A stretch of 64,000 nt of DNA from positions 1-64,000 of the forward strand of contig CANBWO010000009.1 of the NCBI GenBank assembly GCA_947373155.1. Reading direction: 5' to 3'. A program made the position numbers and the translations under genes. Source of the stretch: Microbacteriaceae bacterium (GTDB taxonomy: Bacteria > Actinomycetota > Actinomycetes > Actinomycetales > Microbacteriaceae). This document shows, piece by piece, positions 53,487 through 62,584 of this stretch. Positions within the stretch are counted from its first letter, which is position 1. The number at the start of each line of letters is the position of its first letter. The notes under the pieces were generated by a model that was not told the origin of the DNA, ran no database searches, and worked only from the letters and a program-made list of their open reading frames with translations.

Positions 53487-54386
53487 ATGCCCCCTAAGCC
53501 CACCTTTTTAAAGCTGATTCGTCAGTTGTTTTGGGCGAGCCGGCCGGTTTCCTGGATCAACACCGCCTACCCGTTTTCGGTTGCCTATTTCTTGGCGACC
53601 AACCGCATGGATGCCGTTTTTTGGGTGGGAACGTTTTTCTTTCTAATTCCCTACAACCTACTCATGTACGGAATCAACGATGTTTTCGACTACGAAAGTG
53701 ACCTAAGAAATCCGCGTAAGGGTTCGGTTCAGGGAAGCATCCTTGATCCGATTTGGCATCGGCCAACGTTGTTGGCAGCTTTCGTGCTGCCAATACCCTT
53801 TGTGATCTTTTTGATGATCACGGGTAACTTGGTGAGCGATCTTTGGCTAGCCTTCTTCATCTTTACCGTGATTGCCTACAGCGCCAAGGGCCTGCGGTTC
53901 AAGGAGATTCCATTCCTAGATTCAGTAACCAGCGCCAGCCACTTTGTGGGCCCAATGCTGGTTGGCGCAGCCATGGCCGGGGTAGATCTTTTGACCGGAA
54001 GTGTGGTCAAGATTGCCGTTGCCTTTGCGCTTTGGGGTATGGCATCTCATGCCTTTGGAGCGGTTCAAGATATCAAGGCCGATCGTCAGGGAGGCTTGGC
54101 TAGCATTGCCACCGCTTTCGGCGCCAAAGACACCGTGCGCTTTGCCTTTATCGCCTATGGCTTTGCCGGACTCATTTTGCTCAGCGGCATTTGGCCTATC
54201 TCGCTAGCCGCTGCTGCGGTTGTGCCTTACATGGTGATTGTGGGCAGGTACTGGAACCTAACCGATGCCCAATGCGAGAAAGCGAATTCCGGCTGGAAGC
54301 TATTCATGTGGTCGAATATAGCTGCTGGCTGGCTGGTGTCGATGATTGCGATTAACGTTTACAACGCCGCACATGGTTTGGCCTAG
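53487..54386 (+). CDS. crtEb: lycopene elongase (UbiA family prenyltransferase)
   Basis: A 299-residue polytopic UbiA-fold prenyltransferase. The two aspartate motifs are NDVFDYESD and DIKADRQGG. In C50 carotenoid clusters this enzyme adds dimethylallyl groups to both ends of lycopene. Final gene of the operon. The start has no Shine-Dalgarno and lies four bases after crtYf. Confidence 0.92.
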   Translation: MPPKPTFLKLIRQLFWASRPVSWINTAYPFSVAYFLATNRMDAVFWVGTFFFLIPYNLLMYGINDVFDYESDLRNPRKGSVQGSILDPIWHRPTLLAAFVLPIPFVIFLMITGNLVSDLWLAFFIFTVIAYSAKGLRFKEIPFLDSVTSASHFVGPMLVGAAMAGVDLLTGSVVKIAVAFALWGMASHAFGAVQDIKADRQGGLASIATAFGAKDTVRFAFIAYGFAGLILLSGIWPISLAAAAVVPYMVIVGRYWNLTDAQCEKANSGWKLFMWSNIAAGWLVSMIAINVYNAAHGLA

Positions 54387-54393
54387 CAAACCC

Positions 54394-54409
54394 ATTCCAT
54401 ATTTGGAAT
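54394..54409. terminator. weak hairpin between crtEb and the GNAT-SprT gene
   Basis: ATTCCA-TATT-TGGAAT, a six-base stem in the 27-base convergent gap. No clear T tract, so it is a weak terminator candidate. Confidence 0.3.
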
Positions 54410-54413
54410 ACCT

Positions 54414-55376
54414 TTACCAGCGCTTATTCCAAGTGATTGAGTGTTCGGCGCTAAAGCCACGATGACACCTTGAACAGCTAGCAACTCCGGTCGGTTTTTT
54501 ATAGCGGTAATACTTGTGACCGGCCGGGCACATACCCAACCAGGTGGCCTGATTTTCATCGATGGTCTTGCCGCTGAATTTTTCGTTGCGGTATCCCAGT
54601 TTCATGGCGGCGGCCAACCAGGTTTTGTCGTGACCGTGATTTACCCCAACCTGGGCATGACCGATTTCGTGCCACAGCACCTGCCTCGACTGCTCTACCG
54701 AGTGCAACTGCGCCATGTGCTTACTGAGGCTGATGCGCTTGTTGGTGTGGTCGCATAGGCCCGCGCGCCGTTTTCCGGAATCAAAGGTGAAAGACCAGCG
54801 GCTCAGGTCTAGATGATTTGCCATTTGGGTTTGGCACATTGCTCCGATGTAATCCAGTTTGGTTGCGCTCATTCTTTGATACCTGAGGCCACCTTGGTTG
54901 TACTGTCTACCGGCAACGAAACCCAGTTTGGAATACACGTGTTGAGCGCGGGGGTTGTCTATTAGAACACTCAGCGTCAACTTGGCTAGGTCAAGTTGAT
55001 CGAAGGCAAAAACCATCACCGCTTCTATGGCCGCGGATCCCAATCCACGGTTGAACCAATCAGGCGAAGCCAGACATATTCTTAGGTTCATAGAGTTCTT
55101 GTCGGCATCTAATTCGTTGAGCACAATTTCTCCGGCAAAGTCCCCCGAAGCCACGTCTAGGATTGCCCAGTCGCAGCGGCCAGTTTGACCAGCGCGAGTC
55201 GCCACCCAGTTATCCAGCTCTGCGCGACTAAAGGTTTTCTTGGTTCCGGTAAGCCGAGAGTTTTCCGGATCATTGACCATGGCTTCGACTTCATCGAGCC
55301 AGACCGAACTCAACTGGCGCAGAGCCACTAACGGGGTGTCGAGTGGCTGCGCTGGTGGGCTAGAAAACTGTGGCAT
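54414..55376 (-). CDS. GNAT acetyltransferase-SprT-like metalloprotease fusion
   Basis: A 320-residue two-domain protein. Residues about 15-160 are a GNAT N-acetyltransferase, with the acetyl-CoA loop NRGLGSAAIEAVM at 109-121 and the VYSKLGFV ending. Residues about 180-320 are a SprT-like domain with the zinc motif HEIGH (His236, Glu237, His240), a downstream NHGHDKTW and a zinc ribbon (Cys283, Cys301, Cys304). SprT/Spartan proteases cleave DNA-bound proteins in eukaryotes. The fusion is unusual and suggests linked acetylation and proteolysis. Leaderless start with TAGGGT ending seven bases upstream. Confidence 0.87.
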   Translation of the reverse strand: MPQFSSPPAQPLDTPLVALRQLSSVWLDEVEAMVNDPENSRLTGTKKTFSRAELDNWVATRAGQTGRCDWAILDVASGDFAGEIVLNELDADKNSMNLRICLASPDWFNRGLGSAAIEAVMVFAFDQLDLAKLTLSVLIDNPRAQHVYSKLGFVAGRQYNQGGLRYQRMSATKLDYIGAMCQTQMANHLDLSRWSFTFDSGKRRAGLCDHTNKRISLSKHMAQLHSVEQSRQVLWHEIGHAQVGVNHGHDKTWLAAAMKLGYRNEKFSGKTIDENQATWLGMCPAGHKYYRYKKPTGVASCSRCHRGFSAEHSITWNKRW

Positions 55377-55383
55377 CTAGGCA

Positions 55384-55389
55384 ACCCTA
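55384..55389 (-). promoter_or_regulatory. -10 TAGGGT of the GNAT-SprT gene
   Basis: TAGGGT on the minus strand ends seven bases before the ATG at 55376. Confidence 0.5.
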
Positions 55390-55489
55390 AACCGTAAAAA
55401 CTGCAATTTTGCGCACCAATTTGCTGGATTAACTGCAAGTGTGTTTCAGGTTAACGAAAACGTAATGAGAATTCGATTTCGGGCACGTT

Positions 55490-55538
55490 AAAACACTCGA
55501 AAAGCGCTAAATGACCGTACATTTGCCAATAGTGTTTT
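55490..55538. promoter_or_regulatory. distant inverted repeat and -10 before the cytosine permease gene
   Basis: AAAACACT (55490-55497) and AGTGTTTT (55531-55538) are perfect eight-base arms. The right arm overlaps TAGTGT (55530-55535), which ends exactly six bases before the ATG at 55542 and is the likely -10. A dimeric repressor or looping site is possible. The rest of 55377-55541 shows no other gene. Confidence 0.4.
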
Positions 55539-55541
55539 CCC

Positions 55542-56933
55542 ATGGCACAAAACACAACTGGCTCTGCTTCGGCAACCGCAATCGAGATCAACGACGTCCA
55601 GCCGATTCCGGCTGCCGAGCGTCACGGCAAGGCATGGCATCTGTTCACTGTCTGGTCGTCCCCAAACCTAGAGTTCGCAACCGTATTCGTAGGCGCACTA
55701 GCAATCGGCTTCGGCTTGAACGTATGGCAGGGTATCCTGGCCGTTCTGGTCGGTAACGCTCTTGCTGGCATCACCCACGGAATCCTAAGCACCTGGGGTC
55801 CAGAAGCTGGTCTTCCTCAGATGGTGCTAAGCCGCAACGCCTTTGGCAAGTTTGGAAACCTGATTCCTGCTGGTCTTTCCACCCTGGTTGCCGGTATCGG
55901 TTGGTTCGCGGTTAACACCATCTCTGGAACCTTCGCCCTTCAGGCGCTGCTTCCTGGAATTGGCGTATACGGCGCACTTCTTGTGATCATCGTTCTGCAG
56001 GTTGGTGTTGCATTCGTTGGCCACAACCTAATTCAGAAGTGGGAGCGCTACGCGTCTTACTTCTTGGCAGTGGTCTGGCTAATCGTGATCGTAAGCGTAT
56101 TCACCGTGAACGGCGCATTCAGCGTTGCTCCTGGTGGCTCGGCAGACTTCCCATGGGCAGGTTTCACCCTGACCGCAGGTGCAGCCTACGGCTACACCGC
56201 TGGCTGGACCGCCTTCGCTTCGGACTACACCCGCTACCTACCTGCTAACACCAGCAAGGTTGCACTGGGCTGGTTCGCTGGTTTGGGTAACTTCCTAAGC
56301 ACCACCCTGATCATGACCGTTGGTGTTGCTGCATTCAACGTTCTAGCCGGAAACCCTGGCGACTTCTGGGGTATCGCAAACCCAACCGAAGCATTCACCA
56401 AGACTTTCCAGCCATTCTTTGGCGCAGTAGTCTTGCTGGCAATCGTTATCGGTTCGGTTTCGGCTAACATCCTCAACGTTTACTCGGGTGCAATGTCGTT
56501 CTTGGCAATGGGCTTCAAGTTGGGCTTCAAGACTCGCCGTGCCATCATGGTGGCTCTTGCTGGTCTAGTTGGCGGACTGATCTCGTACATCGGTGTTGTA
56601 AACGGCGACGTAGCGCACCAGCTTGATGGTTTCTTGCTAGTTGTTTCGTACTGGGTATCGCCTTGGATCGCAGTTGTTCTTACCGAGCGCATCATGTCTA
56701 AGGGCAAGAACGCCGGCGAGCGCGCACTAGCTCCAAAGAACTCATGGGCAGGTGCAGCAGCATTCGTGATTGCAACCGCAGTTTCCATCTGGGGCTTTGC
56801 AAACCAGGTTCAGTACACCGGCCCATTGGCTAAGTCTTGGGGTGTCGGTGACCTAACCGCACTCGTTGGCTTTGTGCTTGCAGCAGTGCTTTTCGCTGTA
56901 TTCAGCCAGGTAGACAAGAACAGCAAGAACTAA
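55542..56933 (+). CDS. codB: NCS1 family cytosine/purine permease
   Basis: A 463-residue polytopic protein of the NCS1 (nucleobase-cation symport) family with about 12 helices. The motif WQGILAVLVGNALAGITHG and the GWTAFASDYTRYLP segment in the middle are diagnostic. The adjacent cytosine-type deaminase gene, 34 bases downstream, points to cytosine as substrate. Codon use is highly biased (GCA, CTT, AAC), suggesting strong expression. Confidence 0.9.
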   Translation: MAQNTTGSASATAIEINDVQPIPAAERHGKAWHLFTVWSSPNLEFATVFVGALAIGFGLNVWQGILAVLVGNALAGITHGILSTWGPEAGLPQMVLSRNAFGKFGNLIPAGLSTLVAGIGWFAVNTISGTFALQALLPGIGVYGALLVIIVLQVGVAFVGHNLIQKWERYASYFLAVVWLIVIVSVFTVNGAFSVAPGGSADFPWAGFTLTAGAAYGYTAGWTAFASDYTRYLPANTSKVALGWFAGLGNFLSTTLIMTVGVAAFNVLAGNPGDFWGIANPTEAFTKTFQPFFGAVVLLAIVIGSVSANILNVYSGAMSFLAMGFKLGFKTRRAIMVALAGLVGGLISYIGVVNGDVAHQLDGFLLVVSYWVSPWIAVVLTERIMSKGKNAGERALAPKNSWAGAAAFVIATAVSIWGFANQVQYTGPLAKSWGVGDLTALVGFVLAAVLFAVFSQVDKNSKN

Positions 56934-56967
56934 TCAAAAACAATTAAGTAACTAGGGAGCCTCGGCT

Positions 56968-57453
56968 ATGGAATTTAAAGTAGGACAAATCTTCGCTACA
57001 GACGAAGAAAAACTACAGGTTGCCATAGCCGAGGCGCACCTTGGCTTAGCGGACGGCGGCATTCCGATTGGTGCTGCTCTGTTCGACGAAAACGGACGAC
57101 TGCTCGGCAGTGGTCACAATCTGAGAGTGCAAGAAGGCGATGCCTCGATGCATGGCGAAACCAGCGCCTTCAGAAACGCTGGTCGCCAAAAGAGCTACCG
57201 CAAGGTAACACTGGCTACTAGCCTTTCGCCTTGCTGGTACTGCAGCGGACTAATCCGCCAGTTTGGAATCGGTCGCCTAATCGTGGGCGACGACATCAAC
57301 TTTATGGGTGGGCAAGACTGGGTGCAGGAACACGGAACCGAGGTTCACGTGTTGAACAACCCGGGACTTGTGGAACTGATGCGCGAGTTCATCGAGGCCA
57401 ACCCGCACCTCTGGAACGAAGACATCGGCGAAGAAGACGAAGAGAACGACTAG
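56968..57453 (+). CDS. cytosine deaminase, yeast FCY1-like
   Basis: A 161-residue zinc deaminase of the CDA fold. The catalytic glutamate and zinc histidine are in MHGETSAF, and the two zinc cysteines in LSPCWYCSGLI. The HGE form (not HAE) and SPCxxC resemble the yeast cytosine deaminase rather than the bacterial CodA amidohydrolase. It would convert cytosine to uracil and ammonia for pyrimidine salvage, fed by the permease upstream. The C-terminus is acidic (GEEDEEND). Confidence 0.88.
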   Translation: MEFKVGQIFATDEEKLQVAIAEAHLGLADGGIPIGAALFDENGRLLGSGHNLRVQEGDASMHGETSAFRNAGRQKSYRKVTLATSLSPCWYCSGLIRQFGIGRLIVGDDINFMGGQDWVQEHGTEVHVLNNPGLVELMREFIEANPHLWNEDIGEEDEEND

Positions 57454-57473
57454 TTCTTTTTAGCAGCGCTCTT

Positions 57474-58388
57474 TTACAGCAGCGCCATGGTCTGGATCAA
57501 CTGGTAAATAGCTGGTCCCAAGACCACTACAAACATCGCTGGCAAGAAGCACAGCATCAGCGGCATCAGAATCTTGATTGTTACCTTTTGACCCTGTTCA
57601 CGAGCCTTGTCCTTGCGCTTGGATCTCATCTCAGACGCCTGCTCGGCTAGCACACCGCTGATTGGAACACCGAGTCGATCAACCTGAAGCAAGGCGCTCA
57701 AGAACTGCTGCATGCCCTTGCTACGAGTTCTGTCGGCCAGTTCGTTCATGGCCTCCACTCGGCTCTTGCCAAGTTGCATTTCACTAAGCAAAGCCCCGAA
57801 TTCCTCGGCAACCGGCCCGTTTAGGCTCACCGAAACGCGAGCGATACCGGCCTCAAAACTCAAACCGGATTCCACGCAAAGATTCAATAGGTCGATGGCA
57901 TCCGGCATTGCCAAATCCATCTCCTGTTCGCGATTTTGACCATCGCTGATAACTAGAAGATCTGCAACAAAGAAACCTGCCACGGCTCCCGTAAGTATTA
58001 CAGCGATGCCCATGGCCAAGCCCTTGGAAAGGAACAGGGCTCCAAACATGGCACCAACAATGGCGTAGGTAACCTTCTTGGTTAGTAGAGCGGCCAGTGC
58101 CACGTTCCCGCGCTGGCCTGCAATCTGCAACTTATTGACCAGCCAGGCTCGGTACCTAGCGTTCAGAAGGCGCTGCCCGATACTGAGGAAAAGACTGGTG
58201 TCAACCGCCTCGTCTACCTCTGCTAGCTGCTCCGGGGTGGAGTGATCGCGCAGAGTGTATTTGGGCATGGCCGCAATGGTCTGGCGGTTCTGGGCGCCAC
58301 TAACCGCACGGATGATTGTGAAGACCAGAATGGCAACGGCAGTTGCCGCCAGAAGTGAAATAAACAGAGGGAGAATCAGACTAAACAC
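57474..58388 (-). CDS. tadC: type II secretion F family protein TadC
   Basis: A 304-residue inner-membrane platform protein with GspF-type domain. N-terminal membrane segment, a cytoplasmic part, and MQLGKSRVEAMNELADRT with the later SGVLAEQASEMRSKRKDKAREQ motif, then C-terminal helices. It forms with TadB the base of the Tad/Flp pilus. Overlaps tadB by eight bases. Confidence 0.92.
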   Translation of the reverse strand: MFSLILPLFISLLAATAVAILVFTIIRAVSGAQNRQTIAAMPKYTLRDHSTPEQLAEVDEAVDTSLFLSIGQRLLNARYRAWLVNKLQIAGQRGNVALAALLTKKVTYAIVGAMFGALFLSKGLAMGIAVILTGAVAGFFVADLLVISDGQNREQEMDLAMPDAIDLLNLCVESGLSFEAGIARVSVSLNGPVAEEFGALLSEMQLGKSRVEAMNELADRTRSKGMQQFLSALLQVDRLGVPISGVLAEQASEMRSKRKDKAREQGQKVTIKILMPLMLCFLPAMFVVVLGPAIYQLIQTMALL

Positions 58389-59343
58389 GAACTGCCACCA
58401 CCTTGCTCATCCAAACCCAGCCCACAGCCAACAGGGCGATGAAAGCACCCATCATGGCAAACCCGGCCGGGTTGGTCCAGAAAAAACTCACGTACTCGGG
58501 TCGAATCACAAACAGTGACACGAACGAAAAAATCGGAAGTGCAATCAAGATGTACCCGCTCATGCGGCCTTCTGCGGAGATCACCCTAATCTCGCGTTGA
58601 ATCTCGGCCCGAGACTTAATGGTGGCTGCAACGCCATCGAGGATATGGCTAAGCGAACCACCGATTTCGCGCTGAATCTCGAGCGCCATCACTAACCAGA
58701 GCAGGTCGTCGCTAGACATACGCTGCGAGACGCGCTTGAGGGCGTCTTCCAGGTTGGAACCGAACTGAACCTCAGCGATGGCTCGTCTGAGTTGCCGCCC
58801 AACCTCTCCGCGGTCCTGAGCTGCGGTAGAACCAAGCGCTACCTGAAAAGTAAGACCGGCACGCAAACCGCTGGCAAGAATTTGTAGAACCTGTGGCAGT
58901 TCGTCGGCGAACTTTAGAGCTCGGGCTTTCACACGCGAGCTCAGAAAAACGTTCAGCAAATAAAACCCAACGATGGCGGCCATGACAAGGCCAATCAAAG
59001 CGTTGCCGAAGAAAGCCGAAGACAGAGCAAATACCAAAACCGAAGCCGCGAGCGAACCGGTTATCCAGGACTGCGAGGTGTACTCCAGGTCGGCTCCGGC
59101 CAACTTTTCATCGATGTCCCGGGTGAACTTTTTCCAAAAGACGAATCGAACCTGCTTGGGAGAATCCGCCGCCAATTCGGCTGCCTCACCAGCGCCGATT
59201 ACGCGGGCGTAACTCGACAGAACTTTGTCTAGGCGCTGCCCTTTTCTGCTGCTGAAGTTGGCGTTGACCAAGACCAGCAAAACCGCTGCCGTGGCCAACG
59301 AAACCAGTAGCGCAATAAATAACGGTCCGATGATCCACATCAT
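58381..59343 (-). CDS. tadB: type II secretion F family protein TadB
   Basis: A 320-residue inner-membrane protein of the GspF type, with two N-terminal helices, a cytoplasmic domain (LQILASGLRAGLTFQVAL, SSDDLLWLVMALEIQREIGGSL) and C-terminal helices. Partner of TadC. Its ATG overlaps the tadA stop by four bases. Confidence 0.92.
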   Translation of the reverse strand: MMWIIGPLFIALLVSLATAAVLLVLVNANFSSRKGQRLDKVLSSYARVIGAGEAAELAADSPKQVRFVFWKKFTRDIDEKLAGADLEYTSQSWITGSLAASVLVFALSSAFFGNALIGLVMAAIVGFYLLNVFLSSRVKARALKFADELPQVLQILASGLRAGLTFQVALGSTAAQDRGEVGRQLRRAIAEVQFGSNLEDALKRVSQRMSSDDLLWLVMALEIQREIGGSLSHILDGVAATIKSRAEIQREIRVISAEGRMSGYILIALPIFSFVSLFVIRPEYVSFFWTNPAGFAMMGAFIALLAVGWVWMSKVVAVRV

Positions 59344-60701
59344 TTCTTGAACACCTCTTTAGCAAGGAAAATCCCGCGTTGATTTAGTCGGTCCATGAAA
59401 CTTGGCACATGTCCGGTTGGCATCAACTGGCCCAGCTCCGCAGAATCCTTGTCCTTGTTATAGACAAAGTGAAAAATATCCTGGGTCTTGATGTGGCCGT
59501 CGTGCATTCCCAAAAGCTCAGTGATGGCGGTGATTCGGCGTGAACCGTCGTGCATTCGGGTCTGCTGAATAATCAGGTTCACCGCTCTGCCCACCTGGTC
59601 GCGAATAGCCGTCATGGGTAGTTCCATGCCAGCCATCAAACTCATGGTCTCGAGCCTGCTAATGGCATCGGTGGTGCTGTTGGCGTGCACTGTGGTGAGC
59701 GAGCCGTCGTGTCCGGTGTTCATGGCCTGAAGCATGTCGAGCGCGGCACCGTCTCGAACCTCACCAACCACGATTCGGTCTGGGCGCATTCGAAGCGAGT
59801 TACGAACCAAATCGCGAATGGTGACAAGACCCGTGCCTTCGATGTTGAGCGGCCTGGTTTCCATTCGGATAACGTGCGGTTTAGCCAGCTGAAGTTCAGC
59901 GGAGTCCTCGATGGTGACGATTCGCTCGTCATCTGGGATAAAGCTACTCACCACGTTCAGCGTGGTGGTTTTTCCCGAACCGGTTCCACCGCTAATCACG
60001 ATGTTCATGCGGCCTCGAACGGCAGCGTCCAGAAACTCCATGGCGTGCTGGGTTAGCGTGCCGGTGTTGACCATGTCTTTTGCCGTGAACGGATCCTTGA
60101 AGAACTTGCGAATCGTCAGAGTGGAGCCATCTAGCGCAATAGGCGGAACCACAGCGTTCACACGGCTACCGTCTTTGAGGCGGGCATCAACCAGCGGACT
60201 AGATTCATCGATGCGGCGGCCCACCTTGCCAACAATGCGGTCGATCGTCTTACGCAGGTGGTCCTCATTGGTGAAACTTAGCCCGGTTGCGGTGAGCTTT
60301 CCGTAGCGCTCCACATAAATGGTGTCGTAGCGAGCCACCATGATTTCGGTCACCTCGGTGTCGCGAAGCAACTGCTCCAAAGGACCATTACCAAGGATGT
60401 CATCGACAATTTCCTGCACCAGTTCGGCGCGATCGCTGTCGGTAAGTGGGTGATCGCTTCGTTCGATGACAATGGCGATGGCCTTGTAAACCATGGATTG
60501 CAGCGTGTCCGGGTCAAGATTGCCGCTGTAAAGGCTCTTGCCCACCAGCTCCTTGAGCTCGTCGTTTACCTGAATCCTAATTTCACCGATGTCCAAACGC
60601 TCGGGCATCACATTGGCAATAGTGCGAAGGGCACCGGTTGCTAGATACGGAGTGGATTCCGTGGTGTGATCGGTGCGATTAAGGCGATCGGAAAGGCTCA
60701 T
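59340..60701 (-). CDS. tadA: CpaF/TadA secretion ATPase
   Basis: A 453-residue hexameric ATPase. Walker A is [12 protein letters not shown], the Asp box is [15 protein letters not shown] in part, and the Walker B region [20 protein letters not shown] precedes [12 protein letters not shown]. It drives assembly of Flp pili at the inner membrane. The gap to the upstream tadZ gene is seven bases. Confidence 0.96.
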   Translation of the reverse strand: MSLSDRLNRTDHTTESTPYLATGALRTIANVMPERLDIGEIRIQVNDELKELVGKSLYSGNLDPDTLQSMVYKAIAIVIERSDHPLTDSDRAELVQEIVDDILGNGPLEQLLRDTEVTEIMVARYDTIYVERYGKLTATGLSFTNEDHLRKTIDRIVGKVGRRIDESSPLVDARLKDGSRVNAVVPPIALDGSTLTIRKFFKDPFTAKDMVNTGTLTQHAMEFLDAAVRGRMNIVISGGTGSGKTTTLNVVSSFIPDDERIVTIEDSAELQLAKPHVIRMETRPLNIEGTGLVTIRDLVRNSLRMRPDRIVVGEVRDGAALDMLQAMNTGHDGSLTTVHANSTTDAISRLETMSLMAGMELPMTAIRDQVGRAVNLIIQQTRMHDGSRRITAITELLGMHDGHIKTQDIFHFVYNKDKDSAELGQLMPTGHVPSFMDRLNQRGIFLAKEVFKK

Positions 60702-60708
60702 CTTTTAT

Positions 60709-61866
60709 CTATCTCTTCTTTCCAAAAAACAATCCGCGACGAGGTTCGGCGATCTTGACTCCGGTGATTTCTTGAGCAATACCCTTGATGGACTTTGCCA
60801 CCGCGTGCTTAGGGCTTGCCTCAACCACGGTCTTGCCCTGGTTAGTGCTGATAGGAACAATCTCGTGGTTTGGAATGGTCGCGGATATCTCCATTCCAAT
60901 CGTGGATTGAACATCCTTGACGGAGATTCCGGCCTTAGCGGTGGAGCGGTTAACCACTACCTTCCATTTGCTTCGTGGCATGCCCAGAGCCTGCAAGGTG
61001 CCCAAAGTCACCTTTAGGTTTTTCAGCGATGGGGTGTCCAAGGTGGTCAGCAACAGATACTGATCGGCCATATCAAATGCGCGCAGAATTACCTCGGTGA
61101 AGGCTGGTGGGGCATCAACTACTACGTAGTCGTAGCTGTCCTTTAGTCCGCGAAGAATTTTTTGCGCAAGGTCTGGGGTGATGAACTCAACATCGCTGGG
61201 GTCAAGCGGGGCAAGCAAAACATGAAAGTTTGGCTTGTGCTGGGTTACCAAACTGCGGATTCCAGGTAGATCCAAGCTGTGCTGCATGCGAATGGCATCG
61301 CTGATTGTCTTGGCTGGCTCTAGCTGCAAGGCAACCGCCACGTCACCGAACTGCAGGTCGAAGTCCACTAGGCAAACGCTCTTGCTCGGGTCCATGGCCA
61401 GGGCCTCGGCAAGGTTGGTGCTAACCGTGGTCTTGCCACACCCGCCCTTAGCGCTGAACACCAAAATCATCTTGCCTTTTTTAGCCGGACTAAGGTCTGG
61501 TTGTTTGTCGGTGAAGACTTCGCTAACGGTTTGACTGCGGCGAGTGGCGGCTAAAAGTTCGGCCGCATCATCGCTGCTGATGACCTCACGAATACCGGCC
61601 TGCATCGCCTGGCTCAGAGTTGCAACCTCTAGTCGCTGGCGAACTAGAATCACGCCGAGAGCGGGTCTTACCGTTCGGTAGTGCTTGGAAAGCTCAACCG
61701 CAACATTCAGCGGCACCTCAGGCGCAATAACAATAAGCAACTCGTTCGGGTCTTGCTCAATCCAGTCGAGTAGCTCACGTGGAGTGGGTACAACCTTGGT
61801 TTCGGCTCCCAGAGTAAGGCGGTAGCGTTCGGCTCCGGTTTGAGTTTCAGAAAGAATGACAGTCAT
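60709..61866 (-). CDS. tadZ: CpaE/TadZ-like ParA-family ATPase
   Basis: A 385-residue protein. Residues about 1-115 form an atypical receiver-like domain, followed by a MinD/ParA ATPase with the deviant Walker A SAKGGCGKTT and VVVDAPPAF. TadZ localises the pilus machine to its site in the cell. Directly downstream of cpaB. Confidence 0.9.
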   Translation of the reverse strand: MTVILSETQTGAERYRLTLGAETKVVPTPRELLDWIEQDPNELLIVIAPEVPLNVAVELSKHYRTVRPALGVILVRQRLEVATLSQAMQAGIREVISSDDAAELLAATRRSQTVSEVFTDKQPDLSPAKKGKMILVFSAKGGCGKTTVSTNLAEALAMDPSKSVCLVDFDLQFGDVAVALQLEPAKTISDAIRMQHSLDLPGIRSLVTQHKPNFHVLLAPLDPSDVEFITPDLAQKILRGLKDSYDYVVVDAPPAFTEVILRAFDMADQYLLLTTLDTPSLKNLKVTLGTLQALGMPRSKWKVVVNRSTAKAGISVKDVQSTIGMEISATIPNHEIVPISTNQGKTVVEASPKHAVAKSIKGIAQEITGVKIAEPRRGLFFGKKR

Positions 61867-61868
61867 CG

Positions 61869-62573
61869 CTAGTTTCCAAACAGGTTGCTAAGTGCAACAC
61901 CCGAACCGGGCGCTACATCGGTGGTTTTGCTGAGCAAGCCAAAGTAGACAGTTCCGTTGTGCGTTGCCAAAACAACTCGGGCGGCATCTGCCGGCGGTAA
62001 AGACAAAGTGACGAGCGGACTCACCACGGTGCCGGTTCCGGTTGAACTACTGGTGCTGGTGCTTCCAACAGCGATGATGTCTGCTCGAGGCAAAAGCACG
62101 CGCACCGAGGTGCGATCGGCTGCGGTGTAATAAACCACAACCTGTGCGCCCGGTACCAAGAAGTTAGCCACGCGTTGCGAGTCGTCTACGTTGACACTCA
62201 CGGCAACCTGGCCGTCTGGAACCACAATCTGCGATGCCGCTGCCGCCTGGGTGCCCACCTGGCTTTCTAGCAAGAGTTGACCCTTGGTGATCGGGTGGCT
62301 CACAACCAGATCCCCGTTGGCAGTGGTGATATCGGTGATTGCTCCAACCGGCAGTGAGTCCGCCGGAAAGTTTTCCTTCTTAGCCAAGCCCTGAAGGTAG
62401 ACGTCGCTTAGTTTGACCCCAACCGGGATATCCTGCTGCGAGACATAGACCTGCACTGCCTCCTTGCCTTGCAAGGCTCGCTGATCTGCGCTGGCCTGAT
62501 ACGCGTAAACAGCCACGCCTGCAATCAGTGCCAAAATAATGGCCACAATGTAAGAGATTCTGGATATTTTCAT
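61869..62573 (-). CDS. cpaB: Flp pilus assembly protein CpaB/RcpC
   Basis: A 234-residue protein with an N-terminal membrane helix (ISYIVAIILALIAGVAVYAY) and an SAF domain (VYVSQQDIPVGVKLSDVYL onwards). RcpC-like C-terminal part (VVVYYTAADRTSVRVLL). Usually located in the periplasm or wall side of the Tad apparatus, where it may link the pilus to peptidoglycan. Confidence 0.88.
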   Translation of the reverse strand: MKISRISYIVAIILALIAGVAVYAYQASADQRALQGKEAVQVYVSQQDIPVGVKLSDVYLQGLAKKENFPADSLPVGAITDITTANGDLVVSHPITKGQLLLESQVGTQAAAASQIVVPDGQVAVSVNVDDSQRVANFLVPGAQVVVYYTAADRTSVRVLLPRADIIAVGSTSTSSSTGTGTVVSPLVTLSLPPADAARVVLATHNGTVYFGLLSKTTDVAPGSGVALSNLFGN

Positions 62574-62584
62574 GGTTTTCCTGT

